A DNA stretch of 64,000 bases. Source: Anaerolineales bacterium. GTDB taxonomy: Bacteria > Chloroflexota > Anaerolineae > Anaerolineales > UBA4823. Location: positions 740,357 through 804,356 of the forward strand of contig JANXBJ010000001.1 of assembly GCA_025057645.1 (NCBI GenBank). Reading direction: 5' to 3'. Shown piece after piece: positions 34,160-43,294 of the stretch; position 1 is the first letter of the stretch; each line of letters opens with the position of its first letter. Both the position numbers and the translations under genes were made by a program. The notes beneath the pieces are model-generated. The model ran no database searches, was not told where the DNA came from, and saw nothing but the letters and a program-made list of their open reading frames with translations.

Positions 34160-35191
34160 CTAGCCTGTATCCCGGAAGTAGCTAAGCTCAGGCTTGAAAC
34201 GAAAGACCTGCCGCGCTTTCTGACGATCTAGACGTGGTTTGTCCAATAACTCCTGACAGATGGCAGCGATCCGCTGCGCCGACTTTCCACCGTTTTGCAC
34301 GGGCAAAAGGCGTTTGAGCTCTTCAATATTGAGATACGAATGCACTTCTTTTTCAAGCAATAACCCAATAAAGGTAACCGTAGAATACTGAGTAATGAGC
34401 ACCTCGCAATTGGCGACCATTGCATTCGTATTTCCTTCGGTCAGGATCAACGCATCCGGAAGGACACGGCTGATCTCGTAAACAGCCCGTTTCTGATTTT
34501 CGTTCGGATGAAGCTTGACAATAACCGGGCGACCTTTCGCGATTTGCTTCACCTGCTTGAGAAAATAGATGCGGTCGTCCGGTTTAAAAGTCTCCCTAGC
34601 GCTTGAGGTCGCCACCAGCACGTAGCCTCGAAAGGGGAAATCATTGTCAAGGTAGGCTCTCACGTTATCAAAATTTGGAATCCCAGTAACTACAATCTTA
34701 TGAGGCTTCACGCCCCTGCGAATAAATTGATCCCGATAGCCCTCGGAAGCCACGCAAAAGACTTCATACTGGTCGGACAGACCCGTGGCCGCCGTATTTG
34801 CTAGGTAGCGAGGCAACCTCAGGTGTTTGACAAGTGGGAGAACCCATGTTTCCGGTTCCATAAGACCTTCTTGCACCAATACGGTCGGAGTCTCTTTTAC
34901 GATCCTCTGAGTGATTAAGTCGGTGCAAGTGACCACAAGATCGTACTTGTTTCTTTTTCCGCCAATATCCAGCGGAAGCTGGTTGGCACTCAAGTAGCGC
35001 AACGTATTGGCTCGGTGCGGTCCACCCAAAATCGTAAAGTTCAACAAGCCCATTTTCCCCAAGAGCGACAGAGGACCGTCGGCGAAGAAGGGTGTGAAAT
35101 AGACATTGCACCCTTCCAAGCGCTGGGCAATTTGGTGCATCATTGTCGTCTGATTGAGCGAACCACAGATAAACAAAACGTTGCGACTCAT
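34160..35191 (-). CDS. GT-B-fold glycosyl/glycerophosphotransferase-like protein
   Basis: The 343-residue protein starts NVLFICGSLNQTTMMHQIA and contains KIVVTGIPNFDNV, then GRPVIVKLHPNENQKR and CEVLITQYSTVTFIGLLLEK. 'KlHP' plus 'sd.lItdySTv.fE' is the pattern of CDP-glycerol glycerophosphotransferases and related polysaccharide enzymes. The sugar donor is unknown. It is read away from the PHP gene 14 bases upstream, probably in the same message. Confidence 0.68.
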   Translation of the reverse strand: MSRNVLFICGSLNQTTMMHQIAQRLEGCNVYFTPFFADGPLSLLGKMGLLNFTILGGPHRANTLRYLSANQLPLDIGGKRNKYDLVVTCTDLITQRIVKETPTVLVQEGLMEPETWVLPLVKHLRLPRYLANTAATGLSDQYEVFCVASEGYRDQFIRRGVKPHKIVVTGIPNFDNVRAYLDNDFPFRGYVLVATSSARETFKPDDRIYFLKQVKQIAKGRPVIVKLHPNENQKRAVYEISRVLPDALILTEGNTNAMVANCEVLITQYSTVTFIGLLLEKEVHSYLNIEELKRLLPVQNGGKSAQRIAAICQELLDKPRLDRQKARQVFRFKPELSYFRDTG

Positions 35192-35204
35192 CCAAGCTCC
35201 CTAG

Positions 35205-35951
35205 CTAAATCACCATTTTGGCCCGACCCAGGCGCATCGGCTGCAAAGGATGAGGGTTCCAGCGCACCCACCCGAACTTCTTGAGCAGGAAAAACTCCAA
35301 CCAAATCGGGATGACCAACCACGGGGTAGCGTGGCGGGTGCAAACTGCTCGTGTTTGTCGCGCCTCAAGCGCTTTTCTCAGCTCCAACGCCGTCCTTCCT
35401 TCAAATTCCGTTTTCCCAAAGCCGATCGTTTGGAGAATATGCGAGTCGCTGTTTGCAACAGCGGCTACCGGCAAAGAAGCTGCCAAGGCGGTAGCGAGAA
35501 AGTTGCTCCTTTGATGGAAAAGGCCTCCGTTGATAGCTTCAATCCCAACCAGGATCTCTGCTACATCCGGATATTGCAAAGCGTTGCGAATAGACTCGGC
35601 AGATAAGCTAGGCGACCCTGCGGCCATAGGATGAGCGGCTACGCACAGACCGCCCAACTTGCCAACATAGCGCACGGTATCCACCAAGGACATCCCTGCC
35701 GGAATCTTCTCGCGCACGAATAGGGCCAAAAGGTGCCCTTCTGCTGTCGAGACTTCACTGCCTGTAATAACCTCTATCCCATAATGGCGGGCAATTTGCT
35801 CAGCCCGCAAGGCACCAATAACTTCATCATGATCGGTAATTGCAATAACGTCTAGATCGGTTCTTTCAACTACATACTTCAGAATCGCTGAGATTGTGGC
35901 TGTGCCGTCCCAGCTGTATATTGAGTGAATGTGCAGATCGGCAAAGCCCAT
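35205..35951 (-). CDS. PHP-domain phosphoesterase
   Basis: The PHP metal sites are visible: DLHIHSIYSWDG at the start, ITDHDEVIGAL, then EVITGSEVSTAEGHLLAL, CVAAHPMAAG and a late NSDSH motif. Such stand-alone PHP proteins are metal-dependent phosphoesterases of several substrates. The 248-residue length is usual. It has its own start 36 bases from a small plus-strand gap and is followed by the GT-B-like gene. Confidence 0.85.
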   Translation of the reverse strand: MGFADLHIHSIYSWDGTATISAILKYVVERTDLDVIAITDHDEVIGALRAEQIARHYGIEVITGSEVSTAEGHLLALFVREKIPAGMSLVDTVRYVGKLGGLCVAAHPMAAGSPSLSAESIRNALQYPDVAEILVGIEAINGGLFHQRSNFLATALAASLPVAAVANSDSHILQTIGFGKTEFEGRTALELRKALEARQTRAVCTRHATPWLVIPIWLEFFLLKKFGWVRWNPHPLQPMRLGRAKMVI

Positions 35952-36240
35952 ACCTTTATCGCTCCTTTCGGAGCAGAATCTACCAGACGAACTTTAAGAA
36001 TGTGTCAATGGCCGTTTAATTTTTGTTCGCACTCTGGATAGGATTTCTTAATAAAGTGAGCGGGATATTAAGAAGTTTAAGAGAGGAGGAAAAGCAAACC
36101 CATGCCAGCCTCTGGGCTCTAGGGCTGAAAGGAACTGAGCTGCCCTTGGCACATCGAGTGCCGGCCAGATCAACCTTCCCTCTTCGTAAGCAGCAACGAC
36201 AAACCCCTCAGAGGCAGCTCTCTGCAGTTAGAACCCTCGC

Positions 36241-36687
36241 TCACCGATTAGAGGGTGCTTGCGTCCGCCGCGTAAGCCGTTTCACGTGGGCTGCCAAAAC
36301 GGCGTTCGGTACGGGCTTGATCAGATACTCGTCAATACCCTCGTTAAGGGCCTTCGCAACCAACTCGGGCCTACTTACTGCCGACAACACGATAATCGGA
36401 ACATTGCTAAAAGACCGAATGCGAGCAGCAAGTTCCCACCCATCTATCCCGGGCATTAGCAGGTCGAGGACGACGACATCCGGTTGCCATTCCTGACAAA
36501 GTCGAACCCCCTCGACTCCACTCAGGGCGTTGGCCAAAATAAACTCGTCCGGATCAAGAATGAACTTAAGCGACTCGCATAGGGAAAGGTCCTCATCGAT
36601 AATCAACACTTTTTTGGGTCTGCCGTTCTCCACCTGGGCCTTCTCTCCTTGACGCAACGAATTCTCGACGCTTCTTATCCTTGGCAT
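36241..36687 (-). CDS. Stand-alone response regulator receiver
   Basis: The 148-residue protein is a single receiver domain: KKVLIIDEDLSLCESLKFIL, phosphorylatable Asp75 in VVVLDLLMPG, VPIIVLSAVSRPELV and the lysine in YLIKPVPNA. No output domain follows; the tail is RRTQAPSNR. It diverges from the two-kinase operon starting at 36900 and may relay from one of those kinases. The 35952-36240 stretch downstream holds nothing I can support. Confidence 0.85.
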   Translation of the reverse strand: MPRIRSVENSLRQGEKAQVENGRPKKVLIIDEDLSLCESLKFILDPDEFILANALSGVEGVRLCQEWQPDVVVLDLLMPGIDGWELAARIRSFSNVPIIVLSAVSRPELVAKALNEGIDEYLIKPVPNAVLAAHVKRLTRRTQAPSNR

Positions 36688-36862
36688 TAGGAGCGCAGTC
36701 CTGCCTTTTATTATGCATTCAACTTTTCACCTCGAACCTTACAAAAACTTTACAGCGAATCCATAGGATTCTTACAATCAACAGATTGCAGCACATAGAC
36801 AAGCGAATCAACCACCCCCTCAAAGCATTGTTGCCATAAGACATTCGCAACCCTCCTCGCGC

Positions 36863-36891
36863 TTGCAAAGAATATCACTTGAAGATATGAT
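36863..36891 (+). promoter_or_regulatory. Promoter of the kinase-kinase-regulator operon
   Basis: TTGCAA (36863-36868) and TATGAT (36886-36891) are separated by 17 bases. The start codon at 36900 lies 8 bases beyond the -10, so the message is leaderless or nearly so, and no Shine-Dalgarno site is possible. Confidence 0.62.
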
Positions 36892-36899
36892 TAACCGCA

Positions 36900-38072
36900 A
36901 TGATGGTTGATGCTTTTGTTTGTCCACAATGCCACCAACCACTTCGAACTGAGACGCGTTATTGTCAGAGTTGCGGGGCAGATTTGGCAGTTGAGACAAC
37001 CCTTGGCGACATACTCGCTATCGAAACCCTGCTATCGAGGGAGAAAATGCCCCTTGAACCCGAGGTTCTCGTCCCGCGGTTTGGAGAGAGCTTGGTGGCG
37101 CAAGGGAAAATCAGCCCTGAGCAACTTGAAAGCGCCCTTCGCTACCAGAAAGCGCAGCTTGAATTAGGCAGACATCTGCGCTTAGGTCGTGCGTTGATCG
37201 AACTAGGGTATGTAGACGAGAGAGGTCTGGACGAGGCAATCACTCTTCAGATTCTTCAACTCCAAGAGGCGCTGCACCGATCGAATCGGGAATTAGAAAA
37301 GCGCGTGGAACAACGCACCCAAGAGCTCAGAAACGCATTGCTTCAGATCAGCCGATTGAACCAGATCAAAGCCAATTTTATAGCCAATGTCTCCCATGAA
37401 CTCCGCACTCCTCTCACACTGCTTATGGGTTACCTCGATATGATGAAAGAAGGAGCCTTTGGGGAGGTAAGTAGGGAGCAGGCACAAGCGTTGGACACCC
37501 TTTGGCGTGCGGCCGTGCGCCTTCAGAAATTGATTGAGGATTTGATCTTATTTGCATACGCCGAGCGCGGCGAACTGACCCTAGTGCCAGGGCCTCAGCA
37601 CCTGGACAAAATTGTCCTTCAAGTCCTTCAAAGACACCAGCATGCAGCAAAAACGAAAGAAATTTCGCTCCAAACAAAAATTACTACGCCATTGCCTAGA
37701 GTGTATTGCGACGGTGAACGAGTGGCCTGGGCTATTGACGAGCTGATCACTAATGCATTGAAATTCAATGTTCCCGGTGGATGGGTCAGCCTCGAGGTCA
37801 CTCACCAAAAGGGAATAGTGACAGTGCGCGTACGCGATAGTGGTGTTGGAATACCTGCTCAACGTTTGGCCGAAATCTTTGAACCGTTTCACCAACTGGA
37901 CAGCTCCTCCAGACGTCGCTATGGTGGAACCGGATTAGGCTTGGCCCTAGTCAAGCGAATCCTAGAAGCTCACAGCTCGCACTTGAGGGTAGAATCAGAA
38001 GTGGGTAAAGGTTCATCATTCGAGTTTTCCCTTCCCACCGCTGACGAGGATACCGAGCATGGAACAAGCTGA
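36900..38072 (+). CDS. Histidine kinase with zinc ribbon and GspE-N-like sensor
   Basis: An N-terminal zinc ribbon uses Cys8, Cys11, Cys22 and Cys25. Residues about 60-120 hold two helical repeats (FGESLVAQGKISPEQLESAL; RALIELGYVDERGLDEAI) resembling the MshEN/GspE N-terminal domain, a known c-di-GMP-binding module in some ATPases. A coiled coil leads to HisKA with His166 in NVSHELRTPL, and the HATPase has DSGVGIPAQR and GGTGLGLALVK. No membrane segment is seen, so it is cytoplasmic. It overlaps the next kinase by 14 bases. The ribbon plus MshEN-like sensor is unusual. Confidence 0.85.
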   Translation: MMVDAFVCPQCHQPLRTETRYCQSCGADLAVETTLGDILAIETLLSREKMPLEPEVLVPRFGESLVAQGKISPEQLESALRYQKAQLELGRHLRLGRALIELGYVDERGLDEAITLQILQLQEALHRSNRELEKRVEQRTQELRNALLQISRLNQIKANFIANVSHELRTPLTLLMGYLDMMKEGAFGEVSREQAQALDTLWRAAVRLQKLIEDLILFAYAERGELTLVPGPQHLDKIVLQVLQRHQHAAKTKEISLQTKITTPLPRVYCDGERVAWAIDELITNALKFNVPGGWVSLEVTHQKGIVTVRVRDSGVGIPAQRLAEIFEPFHQLDSSSRRRYGGTGLGLALVKRILEAHSSHLRVESEVGKGSSFEFSLPTADEDTEHGTS

Positions 38073-39321
38073 GGCCGAAAGCATCCCCCCCTCGACCTTA
38101 CGCCCCGAGGAATTAGAAGCCGTCTACGCAATAAGCCGTGCGGTAGCTCTGGCAGAGAACATTGACTCCGCCCTCGATGAGATTATCCGCCTCGCTCGTC
38201 CGGTGTTCATCTTCGACAACATGGTCCTCTACCTAAGAGGGAAGGACACGGTAGAGCCTGCTTATGCCCGCGCGATCGGCAGGGGCAGGTATAAGGAAGC
38301 CGAGTTATCCTGGGGAGAAACCACCGCCCACGAAGTGCTGCATACGGGAAAGCTATCTTCTCGGATCGAAGAAAGCAGTGAAAAGGTTGCCGACCGAACC
38401 AGAGTTCGTCACTTGTTGGGGTTACCTCTATTCTTAGAAAGCCAACTCGAGGGGGCTCTGGTTTTCATCCGCTTCGGAGGCCCTCCCTACACCCCCGATC
38501 AAGTTCGCCTGGCCGAATTTATTGCTGGCCTCGTTGCGCAGCTCATTGGACACGATCGCCTAGTTAAACGCATCGCCCATCTCGAGGCTGAGCGAAAACT
38601 AAACCAGCTACAAGAAGACTTCATCGCCACCATCTCCCACGAACTACTCACCCCGTTAGGCTTCATTAAAGGCTATGCCACAACGCTACTCAGAGACGAC
38701 ATCACATGGGACGAGGAAACTCGACGAGAATTCCTGACAATCATTGACGAGGAATCGGATCGCTTGCGGGAGTTAATCGAAAACCTGATGGACTCTTCCC
38801 GGTTACAAGCCGGAACTCTAAAGATGAGCTTTCAACCCTTGCGTCTCGATGCGTTTCTGCGTGATATCGTTTTGCGCGCCCTCTCGTTGCACGACAACAT
38901 TCGCATTGAGCTGCAGAAAGAGTTGCCTGAACTCCGGATCGTAGCAGACGCTACACGCCTAGCGCAGGTTTTCGACAATCTCCTCACCAATGCAAGCAAG
39001 TATGCTCCTCAGTCCACGGTCACGATTTCCGTGAGAGAGGAGCCCCAAGCAGTTCACATCTGCGTCAGCGATAACGGTCCTGGAATTGCCCCGCAACATT
39101 TAGGATCGCTGTTTAAGCGTTTTTTTCGCGTCCCAACTCCAGACCGCAACATACGAGGCACAGGTCTTGGATTGTTCATCTGTCGCCAAATTGTTCAGGC
39201 ACATCGTGGCGAAATTTGGGCCGAATCCCAACTCGGACACGGCACAACTTTCCACATTCGTTTGCCTTATAGCCAACCAAAGCTGGACCACGACTTGTCC
39301 TTACGGGAGAGTAGTTCATGA
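38059..39321 (+). CDS. GAF-domain histidine kinase
   Basis: A GAF-like domain (residues about 20-165; RHLLGLPLFLESQLEGALVF) precedes HisKA with His194 in TISHELLTPLGFIKGY, in which the usual Arg of HELRTPL is Leu. The HATPase has VFDNLLTNASKYAP, DNGPGIAPQH and GTGLGLFICRQI. It is cytoplasmic, 420 residues, and translationally linked to the upstream kinase (14-base overlap) and to the downstream regulator (ATGA overlap). The two kinases may act in series or heterodimerise; this is inference. Confidence 0.88.
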   Translation: MEQAEAESIPPSTLRPEELEAVYAISRAVALAENIDSALDEIIRLARPVFIFDNMVLYLRGKDTVEPAYARAIGRGRYKEAELSWGETTAHEVLHTGKLSSRIEESSEKVADRTRVRHLLGLPLFLESQLEGALVFIRFGGPPYTPDQVRLAEFIAGLVAQLIGHDRLVKRIAHLEAERKLNQLQEDFIATISHELLTPLGFIKGYATTLLRDDITWDEETRREFLTIIDEESDRLRELIENLMDSSRLQAGTLKMSFQPLRLDAFLRDIVLRALSLHDNIRIELQKELPELRIVADATRLAQVFDNLLTNASKYAPQSTVTISVREEPQAVHICVSDNGPGIAPQHLGSLFKRFFRVPTPDRNIRGTGLGLFICRQIVQAHRGEIWAESQLGHGTTFHIRLPYSQPKLDHDLSLRESSS

Positions 39322-40016
39322 CAACTAAAATTCTCATTGTCGATGACGAGCCCCGGTATCTGCGTCTAATGGAGGCAAATCTGATTACCGAAGGCTATAC
39401 AGTGCTCAAAGCAATGAACGGTCAAGAAGCGGTGGATAAAGTCGCCAAGGAGCAACCCGACTTAGTGTTACTGGATATTATGATGCCCATTTTGGATGGC
39501 TTTGCAGCGACAGAGCGGATTCGAGAATTTTCCAACGTGCCGATTATTGTGGTAACAGCGCGCGGAGAAGAGAGCGCCCGAGTGCGCGGCTTGGATCTGG
39601 GAGCTGACGATTACATTGTCAAACCCTTCTCAGCGACCGAACTGGTCGCTCGGGTGCGCGCCGTGCTGCGCAGGGCAAAACCCACTAGTACGACTCAGCA
39701 AGCAGTGTTTTATCACGGAAACCTCAAGATCGACTTCGCCAAGGCCGAGGTTTATCGGAATGACCGCCTAGTCTTCTTATCCGCCACAGAGTATCGTCTG
39801 CTGCTACAGTTCGCCCATAATGTTGGGCAGGTGCTCACCTCAGAAGAGCTATTGACCAGTGTTTGGGGACCGGAGTACCGCGAGGATAAAGAAATCCTTT
39901 GGGTAAGTATCTCTCGCTTGCGCCAGAAACTAGAGGATGACCCCAAAAACCCAGTCCACATTGTAACTCGCTCCGGAATGGGGTATTTGATGCCGGTCTT
40001 GGAGGAAAGCCAATGA
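39318..40016 (+). CDS. OmpR/PhoB-family response regulator
   Basis: A receiver domain with IVDDEPRYLRLMEANL, Asp53 in LVLLDIMMP and Lys in DDYIVKPFSA precedes a winged-helix DNA-binding domain (LVFLSATEYRLLLQFAHNVG; VSISRLRQKLEDDP). Its 232 residues are typical. The ATG overlaps the upstream stop. It is the DNA-binding output of the two-kinase system; targets are not visible. Confidence 0.92.
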   Translation: MTTKILIVDDEPRYLRLMEANLITEGYTVLKAMNGQEAVDKVAKEQPDLVLLDIMMPILDGFAATERIREFSNVPIIVVTARGEESARVRGLDLGADDYIVKPFSATELVARVRAVLRRAKPTSTTQQAVFYHGNLKIDFAKAEVYRNDRLVFLSATEYRLLLQFAHNVGQVLTSEELLTSVWGPEYREDKEILWVSISRLRQKLEDDPKNPVHIVTRSGMGYLMPVLEESQ

Positions 40017-40359
40017 ATGCGGGCTGCGGCGAGAAAAGAAAACCCTTTATGACTCACCTCGATCTAGTCATCGGTGTGAGATGGCTGGACTCAACCGGGG
40101 CTGGAGGTCTTCGGCACAAATCCCGTAACACTTTTTATTAAGCGGTTGGCTACTAAACTCACTGCGGGTAATTTCTCACAAATCCAGGCCATAGGGCCTG
40201 ATCAGCAAAGGCATCGAACACAGATCGCAAGCCATGTGCATGAATCAATCTCAGCTAGAAATGAAGATGCAAATTCACAAAATGACCGGGTGCTTTGTAG
40301 CCTTGCAATGACCGGAATTTGGTTAGGCAATTAGAGTGAAATCGAAAAAGAGGTGAGAA
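40017..40359. other. Intergenic region between the response regulator and the XRE gene
   Basis: A short plus-strand frame at 40146-40334 starts with a weak codon and resembles no family, so I do not call it. The region should hold the promoter for the gene at 40360, which has AAAGAGGTGAG before its ATG, but I find no convincing hexamer pair. Confidence 0.45.
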
Positions 40360-41040
40360 ATGAAGATCGACTCTCGATCGATCGCACTGCGAGGCCGGAA
40401 ACTGGGTGTGCTGCTCAGAAACGCCCGCCAAGTCGCTCAAAAGAGTCTCGAGGAAACAGCCGAGTTTCTAGGAATTCCTCAACAGAGCCTAGAAGCCTAC
40501 GAATTTGGTGAGACCTCTCCTTCTCTACCACAGCTAGAATCTTTAGCCGAGTTCTACCGCGTGCCGCTTCACCACTTTTGGAGCAACGAGCTCCTACCTA
40601 GCCCTCAGGAAGATCGCCTTCGTGAAACGGAAAAGATGATCCATGCCGTCCGTCAACGGATCATCGGGGCGATCATCCGCCGTTGCCGTCAAGATCGAGG
40701 AATCTCGCTGGAGAACCTTGCGGAACAGGTTGGAATTGAGCCATCGCAGCTCGAACGTTATGAGATGGGAGAAGAAGCTATTCCACTCCCGTTTCTAGAG
40801 GCAATCGCCCTCGCCTTAGACCTAAAGATTGAAACATTTTACGACAGAAGGAGACTCAAAAGAAGCACCAACTTCCCAGATCCAATTTGGCAAGAATTTC
40901 AAGCTTTGCCCGAAGAGCTGAAAGAGTTTGTCTGCAAGCCGATCAATCGGCCTTATCTCGAAGTAGCTCAACGCCTAAGTGAAATGTCCGTGGAAAAACT
41001 GCGCGCTGTTGCCGAGGGACTCCTGGAGATCACCCTATGA
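40360..41040 (+). CDS. Double XRE helix-turn-helix protein
   Basis: The protein carries two XRE-type HTH domains: LGVLLRNARQVAQKSLEETA ... FLGIPQQSLEAYEFGETSPS, and IIRRCRQDRGISLENLAEQV ... GIEPSQLERYEMGEE. A helical tail of about 60 residues follows (226 in all). It is probably a transcription regulator. The stop overlaps the start of a TPR gene (ATGA), a pairing seen in peptide-sensing XRE-TPR systems, although here the two domains are separate proteins. Ligand and targets are unknown. Confidence 0.8.
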   Translation: MKIDSRSIALRGRKLGVLLRNARQVAQKSLEETAEFLGIPQQSLEAYEFGETSPSLPQLESLAEFYRVPLHHFWSNELLPSPQEDRLRETEKMIHAVRQRIIGAIIRRCRQDRGISLENLAEQVGIEPSQLERYEMGEEAIPLPFLEAIALALDLKIETFYDRRRLKRSTNFPDPIWQEFQALPEELKEFVCKPINRPYLEVAQRLSEMSVEKLRAVAEGLLEITL

Positions 41041-41588
41041 ACCAAAGTCTATCGCCAAGAATGTCTGACACCTTCGCCAAGAGAGCGGAGCTCGCATATC
41101 AAGAAGGAAACTTGGAAGAAGCTGCAGCAGCCTATGAAGAAGCTGCCAAAGCCTACGCTGCTCAGGGGGATTCCATTCTTGCGGCGGAAATGTGGAATAA
41201 CTGTGGCGTAGTGCTAATAAAACTTGAGCGAGGAAAAGAAGCTCTCAGCATGATTACACCCACACTCCAGACCTTCCAAGAGCACGGCGACTGCGAACGC
41301 CTCGGAATAGCTTACGGGAATTTAGCAGCAGCTCTAGAAATCTGCGGCAACGCTCAAGAGGCTGAAGAAGCCTACCTCAAGGCTGCAGAGCTTTTGCGGG
41401 AGTGCGACAAGGCTGAGTTGCGCCTATACGCCCTAAAGGCCTTGTCCCATCTACAGCTCAAGCAGGGGAAACAGCTTCAAGCCCTAGCCACTTTCCGATC
41501 TGCACTGGAAGAGACACCCCGTCCGAGCTTGCAACATCGAGCCTTGAAAAAACTGTTGGAAATCCCCTGGAAGCTGCTCTCTAAGTAA
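41037..41588 (+). CDS. TPR-repeat protein
   Basis: The 183-residue helical protein has TPR-like pairs: AELAYQEGNLEEAAAAYEEA, GNLAAALEICGNAQEAEEAY, KALSHLQLKQGKQLQALATF. No signal peptide is present. It is translationally coupled to the double-XRE protein, so it probably works with it as a protein-binding partner. An internal ATG at residue 9 is an alternative start. Confidence 0.75.
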   Translation: MNQSLSPRMSDTFAKRAELAYQEGNLEEAAAAYEEAAKAYAAQGDSILAAEMWNNCGVVLIKLERGKEALSMITPTLQTFQEHGDCERLGIAYGNLAAALEICGNAQEAEEAYLKAAELLRECDKAELRLYALKALSHLQLKQGKQLQALATFRSALEETPRPSLQHRALKKLLEIPWKLLSK

Positions 41589-41594
41589 CAAGCC

Positions 41595-42443
41595 GTGATT
41601 GTCCGCCCCGCCCTCCCCGAGGATCGACCCTATCTGGCAAGTTTCCTATACTACGAACAGGTTGTGCATCGCCATCTGGATTGGCGCTCGCTGTTAGATT
41701 GGATCGGTTACTCTCCCTTCGGGGTGTTGGAAGAAAAAGGCAGGATTCGAGCAGCCTTGGCCTGCCCTATCGATCCTCCGGAGATTGCTTGGATCCGGAT
41801 TTTTGCTGTGGGTGCGCAAATCTCCCCCAGGACAGCGTGGCAAAAGCTGTGGCGGTTTGCCTTGGAACAATTTTCCGCTTATTTCGGTCCAATAATCGTA
41901 GGAGCAATCGTGCTCAACCGCTGGTTTGAGCATTTGTTAGTCGAGAGCGGTTTCGAGCAGCGCAACGAAATTGTAGTCCTCATTTGGAGGGTCACCGAAC
42001 CTAAGCCAGATCGGAAAATGCCCTCCTTGAAGGTTCGTCAGATGACTCGAAAGGACCTTCCTCAGGTAGAACAAGTGGATCATCTTGCCTTTTCCCCCCC
42101 TTGGCGGATCTCATCGAAGGGACTTCTAGCCGGTTACGAACAAGCAGCCATCGCCACGGTGGCAGAACACCCTGAGGGCTTCGTAATCGGATACCAAATG
42201 AGCACCGTGATGAACGATAGCGCCCATTTAGCTCGGTTAGCGGTGCTCCCTGCCTATCAAAATTGCGGGGTTGGAACCGCACTCGTCCACGCCCTGCAAA
42301 CCTACTGCTTCCGGATAGGTCTTCGCTCGCTGACGGTGAACACGCAAGGGGATAACTTGGTCTCCTTACATTTGTACTCAAAGCTAGATTTCCACCCTAC
42401 GGGTGAAAAGTACCCATTGTTCCTTTTCGAGAGACGAAATTGA
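41595..42443 (+). CDS. GNAT acetyltransferase with tandem domains
   Basis: A GTG at 41595 begins a 282-residue protein. The C-terminal half has the acetyl-CoA signature: LAVLPAYQNCGVGTALVHAL, then LRSLTVNTQGDNLVSLHLYS. The N-terminal half (ALPEDRPYLASFLYYEQVV) looks like a degenerate GNAT fold. The substrate is unknown. The stop overlaps the TTG start of the next gene, indicating one operon from 40360 to 44771. Confidence 0.78.
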   Translation: MIVRPALPEDRPYLASFLYYEQVVHRHLDWRSLLDWIGYSPFGVLEEKGRIRAALACPIDPPEIAWIRIFAVGAQISPRTAWQKLWRFALEQFSAYFGPIIVGAIVLNRWFEHLLVESGFEQRNEIVVLIWRVTEPKPDRKMPSLKVRQMTRKDLPQVEQVDHLAFSPPWRISSKGLLAGYEQAAIATVAEHPEGFVIGYQMSTVMNDSAHLARLAVLPAYQNCGVGTALVHALQTYCFRIGLRSLTVNTQGDNLVSLHLYSKLDFHPTGEKYPLFLFERRN

Positions 42444-43294
42444 ACGAAATCACATTCAACTTTCAAACCTTTGACGGACAGACACTTTTCGGCAGAGAAT
42501 GGCACCCTACCGAGCCTCCGAAAGCGGTTGCAGGCCTAATTCACGGTTTAGGAGAGCACAGTGGCCGTTACGCTCACCTAGCTGAAAGACTTAACCGAGA
42601 GAGGATCGCCCTGATCGCCTTCGATTTGCGCGGTCATGGCCGCTCGGAAGGCAAGCGGGGCGATTCCCCTTCGTTTGAAGCCTATATGCAGGATCTAGAC
42701 GCCTTCCAGCGGCAGATCGAGGAACGCCTTGAGAAAGTGCCACGCTTTTTCTATGGTCACAGCATGGGCGGCCTATTGGTGCTTAACTATCTGATTCGCC
42801 GGAAACCACAAATCACCGGTGCGATTTGCTCGGCTGCAGGCCTCCACACCCCCTTAACGCAACAAAAGCTTAAGATGGCTCTAGTGAACACCCTTAGCCG
42901 TTGGCTGCCTCAGCTCGCACTCCCGAGCGGTTTGGACGCCAGCGCAATCTCACGAGACCCAGAAGTAGTGCGGCGATACAAAGCCGATCCTCTAATCCAT
43001 AGCTGGGTCACTCTTAGAATGGCGCAGGCAACCATTCCCGCAATTGAATTCGTATTCCGCAACGCAGGCGAAATTCGCGTTCCTTTACTTATCTTACACG
43101 GCACGGCCGATCGCTTGACCTTGCCCAGTGGAAGCGAGGAGTTAGCGCGCAAAGTCCCTCAATCGAAGCTCGTTCTCTTCGAAGGTTTGGCACACGAACT
43201 GCACAACGAACCCGAGAAGGAAGAGGTTTTTCACACCGTTTTGCAATGGATGAACAACTTGCTGGCGAATGAAAAGCTCCATAACCGTTCGTAA
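42440..43294 (+). CDS. Alpha/beta hydrolase, monoacylglycerol-lipase-like
   Basis: A TTG start at 42440 overlaps the upstream stop. The protein has LIHGLGEHSGRYAHLAERL, the DLRGHGRSEG strand, the nucleophile elbow FYGHSMGGLLVL (GHSMG), ILHGTADRLT with the acidic residue and LAHELHNEPE with the catalytic His. This triad pattern matches Hydrolase_4 monoglyceride lipases or lysophospholipases. It is 284 residues and cytoplasmic. The substrate is not determinable. Confidence 0.85.
   Translation: MNEITFNFQTFDGQTLFGREWHPTEPPKAVAGLIHGLGEHSGRYAHLAERLNRERIALIAFDLRGHGRSEGKRGDSPSFEAYMQDLDAFQRQIEERLEKVPRFFYGHSMGGLLVLNYLIRRKPQITGAICSAAGLHTPLTQQKLKMALVNTLSRWLPQLALPSGLDASAISRDPEVVRRYKADPLIHSWVTLRMAQATIPAIEFVFRNAGEIRVPLLILHGTADRLTLPSGSEELARKVPQSKLVLFEGLAHELHNEPEKEEVFHTVLQWMNNLLANEKLHNRS

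Noticed and set aside
36023-36496. 157-residue plus-strand frame
   Set aside because: Most of it is antisense to the receiver-domain gene at 36241-36687 and it has no recognisable domain.
40146-40334. 62-residue plus-strand frame before the XRE gene
   Set aside because: The start codon is weak, no ribosome site is seen and the composition is not protein-like.
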